From Spartobacteria bacterium UBA5019 (GTDB taxonomy: Bacteria; Verrucomicrobiota; Verrucomicrobiia; Chthoniobacterales; Terrimicrobiaceae), in contig DGXZ01000060.1 in assembly GCA_002396485.1 (NCBI GenBank), forward strand, positions 1-36,492: 36,492 nucleotides of DNA. Reading direction: 5' to 3'. Both the position numbers and the translations under genes were made by a program. This document shows positions 8,580-16,043 of this stretch, in pieces (within the stretch, counting starts at the first letter, position 1; every line of letters starts with the position of its first letter). The notes under the pieces were generated by a model. That model searched no databases. It was not told the DNA's origin and saw only the letters and a list, made by a program, of their open reading frames with translations.

Positions 8580-8930
8580 ATGGCAAGAAGACCCACCATC
8601 GACACGAGCCTTGCTTGAAGAGACAGCGCCGTGCTTGGCGTTAGCCGTGCGACCATGTACCGCATGCAAAAGACCTTTCGGTCCCAGTTCACTGCAACAC
8701 CGCCTGCGCCCCTCAGAAACTGGGGCGGTCGCCGCCGCGAACTCATGCGCCCAGAGGGGACGCGTAGGCGTTTCTCCAATCGTGGCTTGATCAAGCCGCT
8801 TCATACGGAATGGTCGTAGTATCGCCCATCCGCGCCGTGCTTGCTCGACATGGCTGGCGCAAGATTGTTCCGGATACCTGCCACCCCAAAAGTAATCCCG
8901 ATGTCCAAGAGGACTGGGGAAAACCACCCG
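8580..8930 (+). pseudogene. Decayed IS630-like transposase
   Basis: Two frames together resemble one transposase. From ATG 8580 the frame reads MARRPTIDTSLA, then TGA (8616-8618), then AVLGVSRATMYRMQK, a helix-turn-helix, followed by NWGGRRREL, a linker typical of IS630-type transposases. The frame ends near 8819. In another frame, from about 8810, the sequence reads VVVSPIRAVLARHGWRKIV and HPKSNPDVQEDW, which is the conserved block just before the DDE catalytic domain. The DDE domain is absent. The parts show a stop, a frameshift and probably an internal deletion, so the gene is dead. It abuts the IS110-like remnant on the other strand. Confidence 0.65.
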
Positions 8931-8944
8931 CAGTACCTGGCAGA

Positions 8945-9452
8945 CATCCTGAAGCCCGAAATCTTCAAAGGCAAAAAGGTCACTGCACTGGGGAAGTTGC
9001 AGATTGTGTTGGGCCGGGAGCAGGCGCTGAATGCGGTTGTGGACCATCGTGCGTTGACGGAAAAAAACACCGCTGCCGCAAGACTTTCTTGAGCTATCGT
9101 GTGCTCTTGCTCGGAATGTGGAGCGTGGAAATCAAATCCCCGCGCAAGAGCGTGGCCAAAATATGGCATGCCCCTTGTCGATCTTTACCTGCGCCTCGGC
9201 GATGAGGCGCGTCTTATAGGCGTTGCTCAAGACGGTGTCCTTGTGCTCGATGGGCGCTTCAAGTGCCTCGTAAAGCCAGTGCCTAATTATAGTTGTCTCA
9301 AAAACCACGCTGCATCCCGGATACCGCTTGAGCAAATGCCCTCGTTCCAAAATCGTGTCCCTGTCATCGATGACGCAGAAGGCGCTTTAGTTGTTATGGA
9401 AGTCGATGCCGATATAAACCGGCCCGCTTGGTTGATGTGTAGTTTGGCTCAT
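8945..9452 (-). pseudogene. Decayed IS110-family transposase, N-terminal half
   Basis: On the minus strand from ATG 9450-9452 the frame reads PVYIGIDFHNN, then TAA at 9387-9389, then continues with YPGCSVVFETT and AYKTRLIAEAQVKIDK, the RuvC-like DEDD domain start of IS110 transposases (usual pattern: ANPYKTRLIAEAKVKTDKIDA). After a shift near 9160 another frame gives ILATLLRGDLISTLHIPSK, and a third, from 9047, gives MVHNRIQRLLPAQHNLQLP followed by SDLF, matching the family in order. Similarity fades near 8950, where the IS630-like remnant begins. The C-terminal serine domain is missing. At least one stop and two frameshifts show it is inactive. Confidence 0.8.
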
Positions 9453-9623
9453 AGACTGCCATTTTACACCATTGGTTTTATGCGCTTTAGAAGCTTAAAA
9501 CGAACGCAGAACGAGGCTGCAAGAGGCTTTCATGTCATCTGACTCCTATTACGCAGCGCACATTGCTATATCCGATTACACAGAAAAAGCTAGGCCAGAT
9601 TTTTGGATAAGTCCGACAGGCTA

Positions 9624-11111
9624 CTAGAACTTCCAGTTGATTCCACCAGAGACCGCTTGGCTGAAGATTTTTTGGTCGCCGTTGATCAGGTTGCAGATCG
9701 CATAGGCGCTGATGTTCTTGCTGAGCAGGAGGTTGACGCCAATGCCGGCGATGTACTGATTGCGGCCGGGATTGGTGGTCTGGTAGTTGTAACTCTGCCC
9801 GAGGATCGAGGAGGTCAAGTTGTAGCCGTTCTGCAGGAACTCATGCTGCCAAGCGAGGCTGGCGAAGGGCTGAAGCTTCACGCTCTGGGTGAGGTCGATG
9901 GAGTAGGAGGCTTGGCCGCCGAGGGTGTAAAGGAGGCTGGAGGCATTCTGTGCACCGATGGTCTGATTCAGTAGTCCGGCTCCAGTCTCTGTCGTGCCAC
10001 CAAGGTGGAGGTAGGTATACTGGAGGCTGGTGGCGGGGCCGAAGGTCAGTTTACCAGCCTTGAACTCATAGCCGGTGCCAAGCATGGAGTCGAACTCACC
10101 GCCGGCGACATTCCCATTAGCCATGGAGCTGAATGTGTTTCCATTGCCGGAAATGTTGATACCATGGTTCACATTCACCGAGTTGTAAGCACCTCCGACG
10201 ATGGCGTTTGTATACCAACCGCCCTTCTGATATTCACCCAGCAAGCCAAAGCGCACACTGTTCTGGGTGGCCGAGCTGCCACCACTATTGGAGCCATTGA
10301 AGTTGACCCTGGTGCCTTGGTATCCGACATAAGGACCGACGGTGAGCCCCTCGAGGAATTCGTAGGTGGCGCCGATCTGAAATCCACCCGCGTAGGTGTT
10401 GTAACCGGGGAGGTTGTTGACGCTCTGAGCCTGAGACCACATGCCGTTACCATCGACAAAGGTGAACCACTTCTGCTCGGGCTCTGCAACGGGGGCCACG
10501 ACCTTTTTCCCGCTCAGGGTTGAGGACTTACCTCCATCGGCGACAGGGGCAAGTGTATTATCTTGAGATCTGCCTGCGCGCACTGCCCAGAGACGCTGCT
10601 GGATCTGGGTATTCTGGACATTGGCGCTGTTGAAGAGGATTGTCGGCAGCGCAGTGTAAAGACCGGGGCTGAGTTGATTAAGGAACTGCTTAAGAACATC
10701 CGCACTTGTGTAATCAATGGTTATGTAATCAGTATCATCATCAGTATTATCATCAATTGTGAGAGCATCATTTGATAATACATTCCCCAATTTCGTCATG
10801 GTAACGTTAAACGCTTTCTGCTTTTCAGTTAGTACAGTGGGTTCACCTGTTTCAGAATCATCGGGGTAATCATATGCTGGCCCAGCAGTCGTTTTAACCA
10901 AAGCAAGAATTAGATTTCTTTGATTTTGTGTGAAGTTTAGAATCGTTGCACCTTCTTTAGCGTCTTGCACCGATTCACTGATGAATTCTTCCTTAGTTTG
11001 CACCTCTTCATCATCAATATCGTCCGAGATTTGCGCCTGCGCTGAAAGCGTCAGACAGATCATGCCTAGCATCGCATAGGCTATAGGGCAGAGTGTTTTG
11101 ATGAGTTTCAT
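9624..11111 (-). CDS. Autotransporter-barrel outer-membrane protein
   Basis: A 495-residue exported protein. The N-terminus MKLIKTLCPIAYAMLGMICL, ending AQAQ, is a clear signal peptide. Residues about 30-200 form an acidic, Asp/Glu/Thr-rich passenger with DIDDEEVQTKEE and an unusual DDNTDDDTD run. From about residue 215 to the end the sequence alternates aromatic and hydrophobic residues (FQIGATYEFLEGLTVGPYVG, later YIAGIGVNLLLSKNIS), as in an autotransporter beta-barrel, and it finishes INWKF with the terminal Phe of an outer-membrane beta signal. The passenger is short, so adhesin or enzyme function cannot be named. It stands alone; a promoter candidate lies at 11179-11205. Confidence 0.82.
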   Translation of the reverse strand: MKLIKTLCPIAYAMLGMICLTLSAQAQISDDIDDEEVQTKEEFISESVQDAKEGATILNFTQNQRNLILALVKTTAGPAYDYPDDSETGEPTVLTEKQKAFNVTMTKLGNVLSNDALTIDDNTDDDTDYITIDYTSADVLKQFLNQLSPGLYTALPTILFNSANVQNTQIQQRLWAVRAGRSQDNTLAPVADGGKSSTLSGKKVVAPVAEPEQKWFTFVDGNGMWSQAQSVNNLPGYNTYAGGFQIGATYEFLEGLTVGPYVGYQGTRVNFNGSNSGGSSATQNSVRFGLLGEYQKGGWYTNAIVGGAYNSVNVNHGINISGNGNTFSSMANGNVAGGEFDSMLGTGYEFKAGKLTFGPATSLQYTYLHLGGTTETGAGLLNQTIGAQNASSLLYTLGGQASYSIDLTQSVKLQPFASLAWQHEFLQNGYNLTSSILGQSYNYQTTNPGRNQYIAGIGVNLLLSKNISAYAICNLINGDQKIFSQAVSGGINWKF

Positions 11112-11178
11112 GATATTGGTTTGGTTGTCTTTTTTTATTGAACTACCAGCTGTTGTCTGTAGCTGGATGAGGCCACCT

Positions 11179-11205
11179 CTTATACATTGCCCCCCTTGCG
11201 TTCAA
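11179..11205 (-). promoter_or_regulatory. Promoter candidate for the autotransporter-barrel gene
   Basis: On the minus strand, TATAAG (11179-11184) is a good -10 box. TTGAAC (11200-11205) precedes it with a 15-base spacer, shorter than usual. The leader to ATG 11111 would be about 60 bases. Confidence 0.35.
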
Positions 11206-11288
11206 CTAGTTTTTTCAAAAAAAATGGGCTATGTCTGGCTTCGTTCGCCCGGCGGTTTACGGAGAACTGGTTTATCGACAGCCGTGCG

Positions 11289-12176
11289 TTACTTTTTGTC
11301 CCAGCGTTCGAGGGATTCCTCGTGGAGGTGGCGGCGTTTGAAGTGGCGGGAGATGATGCCGTAGCGGGGGCTGAAGAGGTAGGCGAGGAGGAAGAAGATA
11401 CCGAGGATGAGCACGATGGCGGGGCCGGAGGGGATATTTGCCCAGAAGGAAACGAGCAGGCCCACGACGGCGCCGAAGGTTCCGAGTGCGGCACCTCCCC
11501 AGAGCATGACATCGAAGGAATCGCTGAGGAGGTAGATGGTGGCGGCGGGTAGGATGAGGAGGCCGAGGGAGAGCAAGACGCCTACGGCCTGAAGGGATGA
11601 AACCATGGCTAAGACGATTAATAAAATGAGCATTCCAAGAAGCATCCCGACTGGCACGCCTTGGGTTTTTGCGACGGAGGCTTCGAAAATGGTGAGGAGG
11701 AGCGGGCGCTGGAATGCCACGAGGAGGAGCATGGCTACGCAGGTGATTGCGTAACTCGTCCAGAGGTCGCTGTCTCCGACGCCGAGGATGTTTCCGAACA
11801 GAAAATGGTCGAGGCTCACTTTGACTCCGGCGTATTTGATGAGGGCGATGCCGATCGCAAAGGCGACGATGTAGAGAGCGGCGATGGCGGTTTCCTCTTT
11901 GACCCTTGAGCTTCGGGAGATGAGGTGCCCACCGAGCGCCACGAAAACTGCTGCGAGGAGGCCGCCGAAGAGGAGGCCGAGCGGGGAGAGGCCGATCAGA
12001 ATTGCGGCCAGGGCGAGGCCGGGCAGGAGAGAGTGCGAGAGGGCGTCCGCCATGAGCGCGAGGCGGCGGATGACGACGAATGCGCCGAGGAATCCGTTGG
12101 TGAATCCCACGAGCACGCAGGCGAGGAGGGCGCGGCGCATGAAGTCGTATTCGAAGGGTTCGAGAATCCAGTTCAT
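11289..12176 (-). CDS. Zinc/manganese ABC transporter permease (ABC-3 family)
   Basis: A 295-residue permease with about eight membrane segments. The start ATG 12174-12176 (MNWILEPFEYDFMRRALLA) is chosen because it matches the family N-terminus and overlaps the ATPase stop by four bases (ATGA). Family features include GFLGAFVVIRRLALMADALS near residue 30, where ABC-3 permeases carry the GxFVVLRRxALxGDAxSH motif, and VGVLLSLGLLILPAATIYLL later on. It moves Zn2+ or Mn2+ delivered by the binding protein at 13339-14238. Sequence alone does not separate ZnuB from MntB or SitC types. Last gene of its operon. Confidence 0.92.
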   Translation of the reverse strand: MNWILEPFEYDFMRRALLACVLVGFTNGFLGAFVVIRRLALMADALSHSLLPGLALAAILIGLSPLGLLFGGLLAAVFVALGGHLISRSSRVKEETAIAALYIVAFAIGIALIKYAGVKVSLDHFLFGNILGVGDSDLWTSYAITCVAMLLLVAFQRPLLLTIFEASVAKTQGVPVGMLLGMLILLIVLAMVSSLQAVGVLLSLGLLILPAATIYLLSDSFDVMLWGGAALGTFGAVVGLLVSFWANIPSGPAIVLILGIFFLLAYLFSPRYGIISRHFKRRHLHEESLERWDKK

Positions 12177-12916
12177 GAGTGGTGGTGGGCGTGTCCGCTG
12201 AAAACATGGACGGCGTAGGCGCGGTCGAGGTTGTCTTTGGTGAAGGCCTCGGCGGTGGGGCCGCATGCCACGAGTTCGCCGTTGAGGAGCAGGATGTGGT
12301 CGAAGAGGGCTTCCACACTTTTGAGATCGTGGTGCGAGGCCATGATGAGTTTCCCGGCCTCGCGCAGGCGGCGCATGGCTTGGGCAAAAGCCTCCACCGC
12401 ATTGCGGTCGAGGCCGGTGAATGGCTCGTCGAGCAGGTAGATATCGGCTTTCTGCGCCCAGGCCCGGGCTAGGAAGGCGCGTTGTTGCTGCCCGCCGGAG
12501 AGGGCGGAAATCTGGCGGTCCGCGATGTCTTCCAAGTCACAAATGTGCAGGGCCTCCTCGACGGCAGCGTGGTCGCCGGCGCCGAATCGGCGCCATTTTC
12601 CAAGCGCGGGATAGCGCCCCATTTCGACGAGTCCGCGCACCGTGACGGGAAAATCCCAGTCCACCGCCTCGCGTTGCGGCACATAGGCGATCTCACGGCC
12701 GGATGTCCCCTCGACCTGGTGTCCACGAAACTCGATGCGGCCGGTTTCGAGCGGGAGCAATCCGGCGATGGCCTTCAAAAGCGTGGTCTTGCCTGCGCCG
12801 TTGGGGCCGAGCAGTGCCACGCAGGAGCCGCACGAGAGGGTGGCGCTGAGGTGGTGGACGGCTGGAATCCGGTTGTAGCTCACCGTGACATCCTCGAGGT
12901 GGAGTTTGTGGCTCAT
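12173..12916 (-). CDS. Zinc/manganese ABC transporter ATP-binding protein
   Basis: A 247-residue ATPase with Walker A GPNGAGKTT near residue 37, signature ALSGGQQQRAFLARA and Walker B IYLLDEPFTGLD. The YVPQREAVDWDFPVTVRGLV segment (a Q-loop with the DWDFP signature) is typical of ATPases of Mn/Zn importers. The C-terminus is His-rich (HVFSGHAHHHS), consistent with metal binding, though its role is inferred. Its start overlaps the stop of the upstream small gene by four bases and its stop overlaps the permease start by four, so the three are likely coupled. Confidence 0.93.
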   Translation of the reverse strand: MSHKLHLEDVTVSYNRIPAVHHLSATLSCGSCVALLGPNGAGKTTLLKAIAGLLPLETGRIEFRGHQVEGTSGREIAYVPQREAVDWDFPVTVRGLVEMGRYPALGKWRRFGAGDHAAVEEALHICDLEDIADRQISALSGGQQQRAFLARAWAQKADIYLLDEPFTGLDRNAVEAFAQAMRRLREAGKLIMASHHDLKSVEALFDHILLLNGELVACGPTAEAFTKDNLDRAYAVHVFSGHAHHHS

Positions 12917-13335
12917 GGCTTCGGAATGGTTACCACATCCTCCACAAGTCCGGTTCCCCAGAAGGTCGAGTCGGCGAGGGTTCTTCCGGCGAGGCGCACC
13001 TCCACGCGCAGGGCGGAGTTTCCAGCGGCGGGGTCGAAGTTTCCAAAAACGGCGAGGTCCTCCGGTTCGGCGGCGTTCATCGTGAAAGAGGCCGAGAGCG
13101 AGGTCACGGGGCCGACGGATTCCACGGAGGGCAGATTGGCGACGCGCACGGCCAGGCGGGCCGGAGCGGAGGCGGTAAGCAAGACATCATAAACGGCCAT
13201 TTTTTCAGGCTCGATCGGCGCGGAGGCTGGAGGCGGCCCGGACTGAGCGGGCCGTGTGAGAAGCCAAACCGGCACGCCAAGAAGCGCGAGACCGGCGGCT
13301 ACCAAAAACAGACGCAGGAGCGGGAAACCACGCAC
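12913..13335 (-). CDS. Small membrane-anchored protein of unknown function in the metal-import operon
   Basis: A 140-residue protein that I do not recognise. Residues about 6-27 form one hydrophobic segment (LRLFLVAAGLALLGVPVWLL), preceded by MRGFPL, so it is either anchored to the inner membrane with the rest outside or cleaved as a signal. A proline/alanine-rich linker follows, then about 100 residues with a beta-strand-like pattern (YDVLLTASAPARLAVRVANL, later ALRVEVRLAG). There are no Cys residues and no His-rich region. The gene starts three bases after the binding-protein stop and overlaps the ATPase start by four bases, so it is certainly in the operon and probably works with the transporter in the periplasm. 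Confidence 0.75.
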   Translation of the reverse strand: MRGFPLLRLFLVAAGLALLGVPVWLLTRPAQSGPPPASAPIEPEKMAVYDVLLTASAPARLAVRVANLPSVESVGPVTSLSASFTMNAAEPEDLAVFGNFDPAAGNSALRVEVRLAGRTLADSTFWGTGLVEDVVTIPKP

Positions 13336-13338
13336 GGC

Positions 13339-14238
13339 TTATTTCAGCGCCTCCACGATGGTAGAGACATTGCTTTTCATCATGCCTTCGTAAGTCGCCG
13401 CTGCACCGCTGCCAAGTCCATCCGCATAGAGCACGCCGCCGAGTTTTGCGGCTGTTTCGTTGGTGATTTGCTCAAGCACTTTGGGATTCTCGATATTCTC
13501 GGCGAAGATGGCTTTCACCTTGCGGGCTTTGATTTCCTCGATGAGGCGTTTGACTTTTTGAGAGGAGGGCTGGTCGGATGTCGAAATGCCCTGCACCGCG
13601 AAAATCTCGAAGCCGTTGTCCTTGGCAAAATATCCCAGAGCATCGTGGGAGGTGACGAGCACACGGGTCGCCTTGGGAAGTGCGGCGAGCTGGAGGCGGA
13701 CCCATTTGGAAAGGGCGGCCAGGCGGTTCTGGAGTTTTTTGGCGTTTGCCTCGTACGCGGCCTTGCCTGCGGGATCAGCGGCGACGAATGCGTCGCAGAT
13801 TTGCGCCGCCACCGCCTGCACATTCGAAATGCTGTGCCACCAGTGGGGATCGATCGAACCGTGGCTGTGCGCGTGGTGGTGATCCTCGTGTCCCTCGCAT
13901 GCGGCTTCGATCGGTTTTACGACATCCCCGCCCACCACGAGGCGGACGCCGGCTTTTTCCAAACTCGGACGCAGCTTGTCGAGGTAGCCTTCAAAGCCGA
14001 GACCGCTGGCGAGGAGGATTTGGGATTTGGCGATGGTTTTACGATCCCCCGGCGTGGGTTCGTAAATGTGGGGATCAACTCCAGGTTTGACGATCTCGGT
14101 CACCTCCACGCGCTCGGCACCGATGTCGCGGGCCAGATCGGCCATCACTGTGCTGAGCGAAGCCACGCGAAGCGGCTCGGCCTGCGCAAAGGTCGTCCAT
14201 GCGAAAAAGACGGTAGCAATCAACAGTCTGTTCATCAT
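13339..14238 (-). CDS. Zinc/manganese ABC transporter substrate-binding protein (cluster A-1, ZnuA-like)
   Basis: A 299-residue periplasmic metal receptor. The start is placed at ATG 14236-14238, which gives a good signal peptide (LLIATVFFAWTTFAQA); the frame is open for 23 further codons upstream, and ATG 14233-14235 is equally possible. Metal-binding signatures appear in order: DPHIYEPTPGD, a His-rich loop EGHEDHHHAHSHG, DPHWWH, SHDALGYFA and the C-terminal ADGLG. The His-rich loop favours zinc over manganese. No Shine-Dalgarno sequence is visible. It is the first gene of a four-gene operon and diverges from dihydrolipoyl dehydrogenase; the shared region carries the dyad at 14287-14312. Confidence 0.9.
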   Translation of the reverse strand: MMNRLLIATVFFAWTTFAQAEPLRVASLSTVMADLARDIGAERVEVTEIVKPGVDPHIYEPTPGDRKTIAKSQILLASGLGFEGYLDKLRPSLEKAGVRLVVGGDVVKPIEAACEGHEDHHHAHSHGSIDPHWWHSISNVQAVAAQICDAFVAADPAGKAAYEANAKKLQNRLAALSKWVRLQLAALPKATRVLVTSHDALGYFAKDNGFEIFAVQGISTSDQPSSQKVKRLIEEIKARKVKAIFAENIENPKVLEQITNETAAKLGGVLYADGLGSGAAATYEGMMKSNVSTIVEALK

Positions 14239-14286
14239 GGACGAAGGTGGCCCGCCTCTGTCATGCAAGTCAATTGCAAAAAAGAC

Positions 14287-14312
14287 CCGCATTGGGTTTG
14301 CAACCAATGCGG
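14287..14312. promoter_or_regulatory. 26-base dyad between the metal-binding-protein gene and lpdA
   Basis: CCGCATTGG (14287-14295) and CCAATGCGG (14304-14312) are perfect complements around an 8-base loop. Read on the minus strand the stem is followed by GTC and six Ts, so it looks like a terminator or attenuator in the leader of the metal-transport operon. No gene lies upstream on that strand to be terminated. A Zur-type operator is the other option. Confidence 0.45.
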
Positions 14313-14348
14313 AATCCCATCAGGATAAGAACTGCAATTTTAAAAACT

Positions 14349-15728
14349 ATGGCTGATTATGATTTGATCGTGGTGGGCGGCGGACCTGCAGGTTATGTGG
14401 GTGCGATTCGCGCGGGACAACTCGGAAAAAAGGTGGCGGTGGTTGAAATGGACCGCGCCGGAGGCACCTGTCTGAACTGGGGTTGTATCCCCACCAAGTC
14501 GCTTCTCAAGAATGCCGAAGTGTATCAGACGATCAAAAACCACGCCGGCGACTTTGGTTTGAAAGTCGAAGGCCTGTCCTACGAGTGGGACAAAGTGATC
14601 GGCCGCAGTCGCAAGGTCGCCGACCGCCTCGCAGGCGGCATCGAGATGCTCCTCAAGAAAAACAAAGTGGATTACATTCGCGGCGAGGCCACGATTCCGA
14701 AGGCTGGAGTCGTGGAGGTCATCGACAAGGATGGCAAAAAGACCGAGCACAAAGCGGAAAAAATCCTCATCGCCACGGGCGTCGTGACTCGCGAGATGCC
14801 GGGCTTCCCGTTCAATGGAAAGAGCGTCATCGGCAGCCGTCAGGCCATGGTTTTGGACAAGCAGCCGAAGGAAATCATCATCATCGGAGCGGGCGCCATC
14901 GGCATCGAGTTCGCGTATTTCTTCAACGCCTTCGGCTCGAAGGTGACCGTCGTGGAAATGATGCCGAACATCCTTCCGGTCGAGGACACCGAGGTAAGCC
15001 AAACCCTGGAAAAATCGCTCGCCAAGCAGGGCATCAAACTTCTCACCGGCACGAAGGTCGATAAAGCTGAGACGACAAACAAAGGCGTGCGCCTCACGGT
15101 GAGCGGCAAGACCACGGAAACGCTCGAAGCCGACATCGCACTGGTGGCGATCGGCGTTTCGCCTCTCATGCCGAAAGGCGTGAAGCTCGAAACCGATGCC
15201 AAGGGTTATCTCAAAACCAACGACAGCTACGAAACCAGCGTCAAAGGCATCTACGGCGCGGGCGACATCATTGGACCACCATGGCTTGCGCATGTGGCCA
15301 GCTACGAAGCTGTTCAGTGCGTCGAAGGCATGTTCGCCGGCAAGAAGCCGAAAAAAGTCACCGTCTTCCCTGGTTGCACCTATTGCCAACCACAAGTCGC
15401 GAGCGTCGGTCTCACCGAGCGCGCGGCGGTCGAGAAGGGAATCAAATTCAAGGTCGGTAAGTTCCCGTTCATGGCCAGCGGCAAAGCGCTCGCGGTCGGC
15501 GAGAGCGAGGGGTTTGTGAAACTCCTCGTCGGCGAGAAATACGGCGAAATCCTTGGAGCGCACATTATCGGCGCGGACGCCACCGAGATGATTGCCGAGC
15601 TCGGGCTCGCGATCAATATGGAGGCGACCTACGAGGAGATCACCGCCACGATCCACGCGCATCCGACGCTGAGTGAAGCCATCCACGAGGCCGCCCACGC
15701 CTCGCAGGGTCACGCGATCCACTTCTAA
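14349..15728 (+). CDS. lpdA: Dihydrolipoyl dehydrogenase (E3)
   Basis: A 459-residue flavoprotein that reoxidises dihydrolipoamide of 2-oxoacid dehydrogenase complexes (or the glycine cleavage H protein) with NAD+. The start ATG 14349 puts the FAD-binding DLIVVGGGPAGYVGAIRAG at the N-terminus. The redox disulfide is CLNWGC (Cys41, Cys46). The NAD-binding fold has IIIIGAGAIGIEFA, the second FAD motif is GIYGAGDI, and the catalytic pair His438-Glu443 is in HAHPTLSE at the C-terminus. Family length is normal. It is transcribed alone, divergent from the metal-import operon. It may serve the E1 complex whose alpha gene starts at the left edge. Confidence 0.95.
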   Translation: MADYDLIVVGGGPAGYVGAIRAGQLGKKVAVVEMDRAGGTCLNWGCIPTKSLLKNAEVYQTIKNHAGDFGLKVEGLSYEWDKVIGRSRKVADRLAGGIEMLLKKNKVDYIRGEATIPKAGVVEVIDKDGKKTEHKAEKILIATGVVTREMPGFPFNGKSVIGSRQAMVLDKQPKEIIIIGAGAIGIEFAYFFNAFGSKVTVVEMMPNILPVEDTEVSQTLEKSLAKQGIKLLTGTKVDKAETTNKGVRLTVSGKTTETLEADIALVAIGVSPLMPKGVKLETDAKGYLKTNDSYETSVKGIYGAGDIIGPPWLAHVASYEAVQCVEGMFAGKKPKKVTVFPGCTYCQPQVASVGLTERAAVEKGIKFKVGKFPFMASGKALAVGESEGFVKLLVGEKYGEILGAHIIGADATEMIAELGLAINMEATYEEITATIHAHPTLSEAIHEAAHASQGHAIHF

Positions 15729-16043
15729 GGGTTTAGAATAATATTCGGGAGCCGGAAGGAAGTTTTAAGTTTTAAGGATTAAGTTTTAAGCGGCGTCGGT
15801 TCAGGGTTCGACTGGCCCATGCTGCGCGAAAGAAGGGAGCACGGTCGTCCCGACCGTGAAAGACACTCGCGCAGCAACCTCATCAATTGGCGAACCACAC
15901 CTTGCGCCTGCACGGCCCAGACGGCCATGCTCCTTTGGAACGCCGCGTTGCGGCTGAAGTTTGGGCCATGCGGGACGATGGCCCTCCCAAATCACGCAGC
16001 CGCGCGTTGCCTCTCGTATTCAAAAGGCTACCGGCCTTTGGGA
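15729..16043. repeat. Hairpin-rich intergenic region with nested palindromes
   Basis: This 315-base gap between convergent lpdA and the FUSC gene has no gene. It holds a short direct repeat (AAGTTTTAAG units around 15760-15790) and three hairpins: CACGGTCG/CGACCGTG (15840-15858), CACGGCC/GGCCATG with one mismatch (15911-15929), and GGGCCAT/ATGGCCC (15963-15984). The third is nested in wider arms TTTGGG/CCCAAA (15960-15991) and GCGGCTG/CAGCCGC (15950-16003). The nested arrangement suggests a decayed REP- or MITE-like element. Confidence 0.5.

Noticed and set aside
11220..11245. Terminator for the metal-import operon (GGGC...GCCC followed by eight Ts)
   Set aside because: The stem is only four pairs with a long loop, so it is too weak to support.
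11272..12402. A 376-codon minus-strand frame overlapping the ABC-3 permease
   Set aside because: Arg/Pro-rich shadow; the other frame encodes a well-conserved membrane permease.
14340..15722. A 460-codon open frame antisense to dihydrolipoyl dehydrogenase
   Set aside because: It is the codon-shadow of a GC-rich conserved gene; the translation has no recognisable domain, whereas the plus-strand frame has complete E3 motifs.
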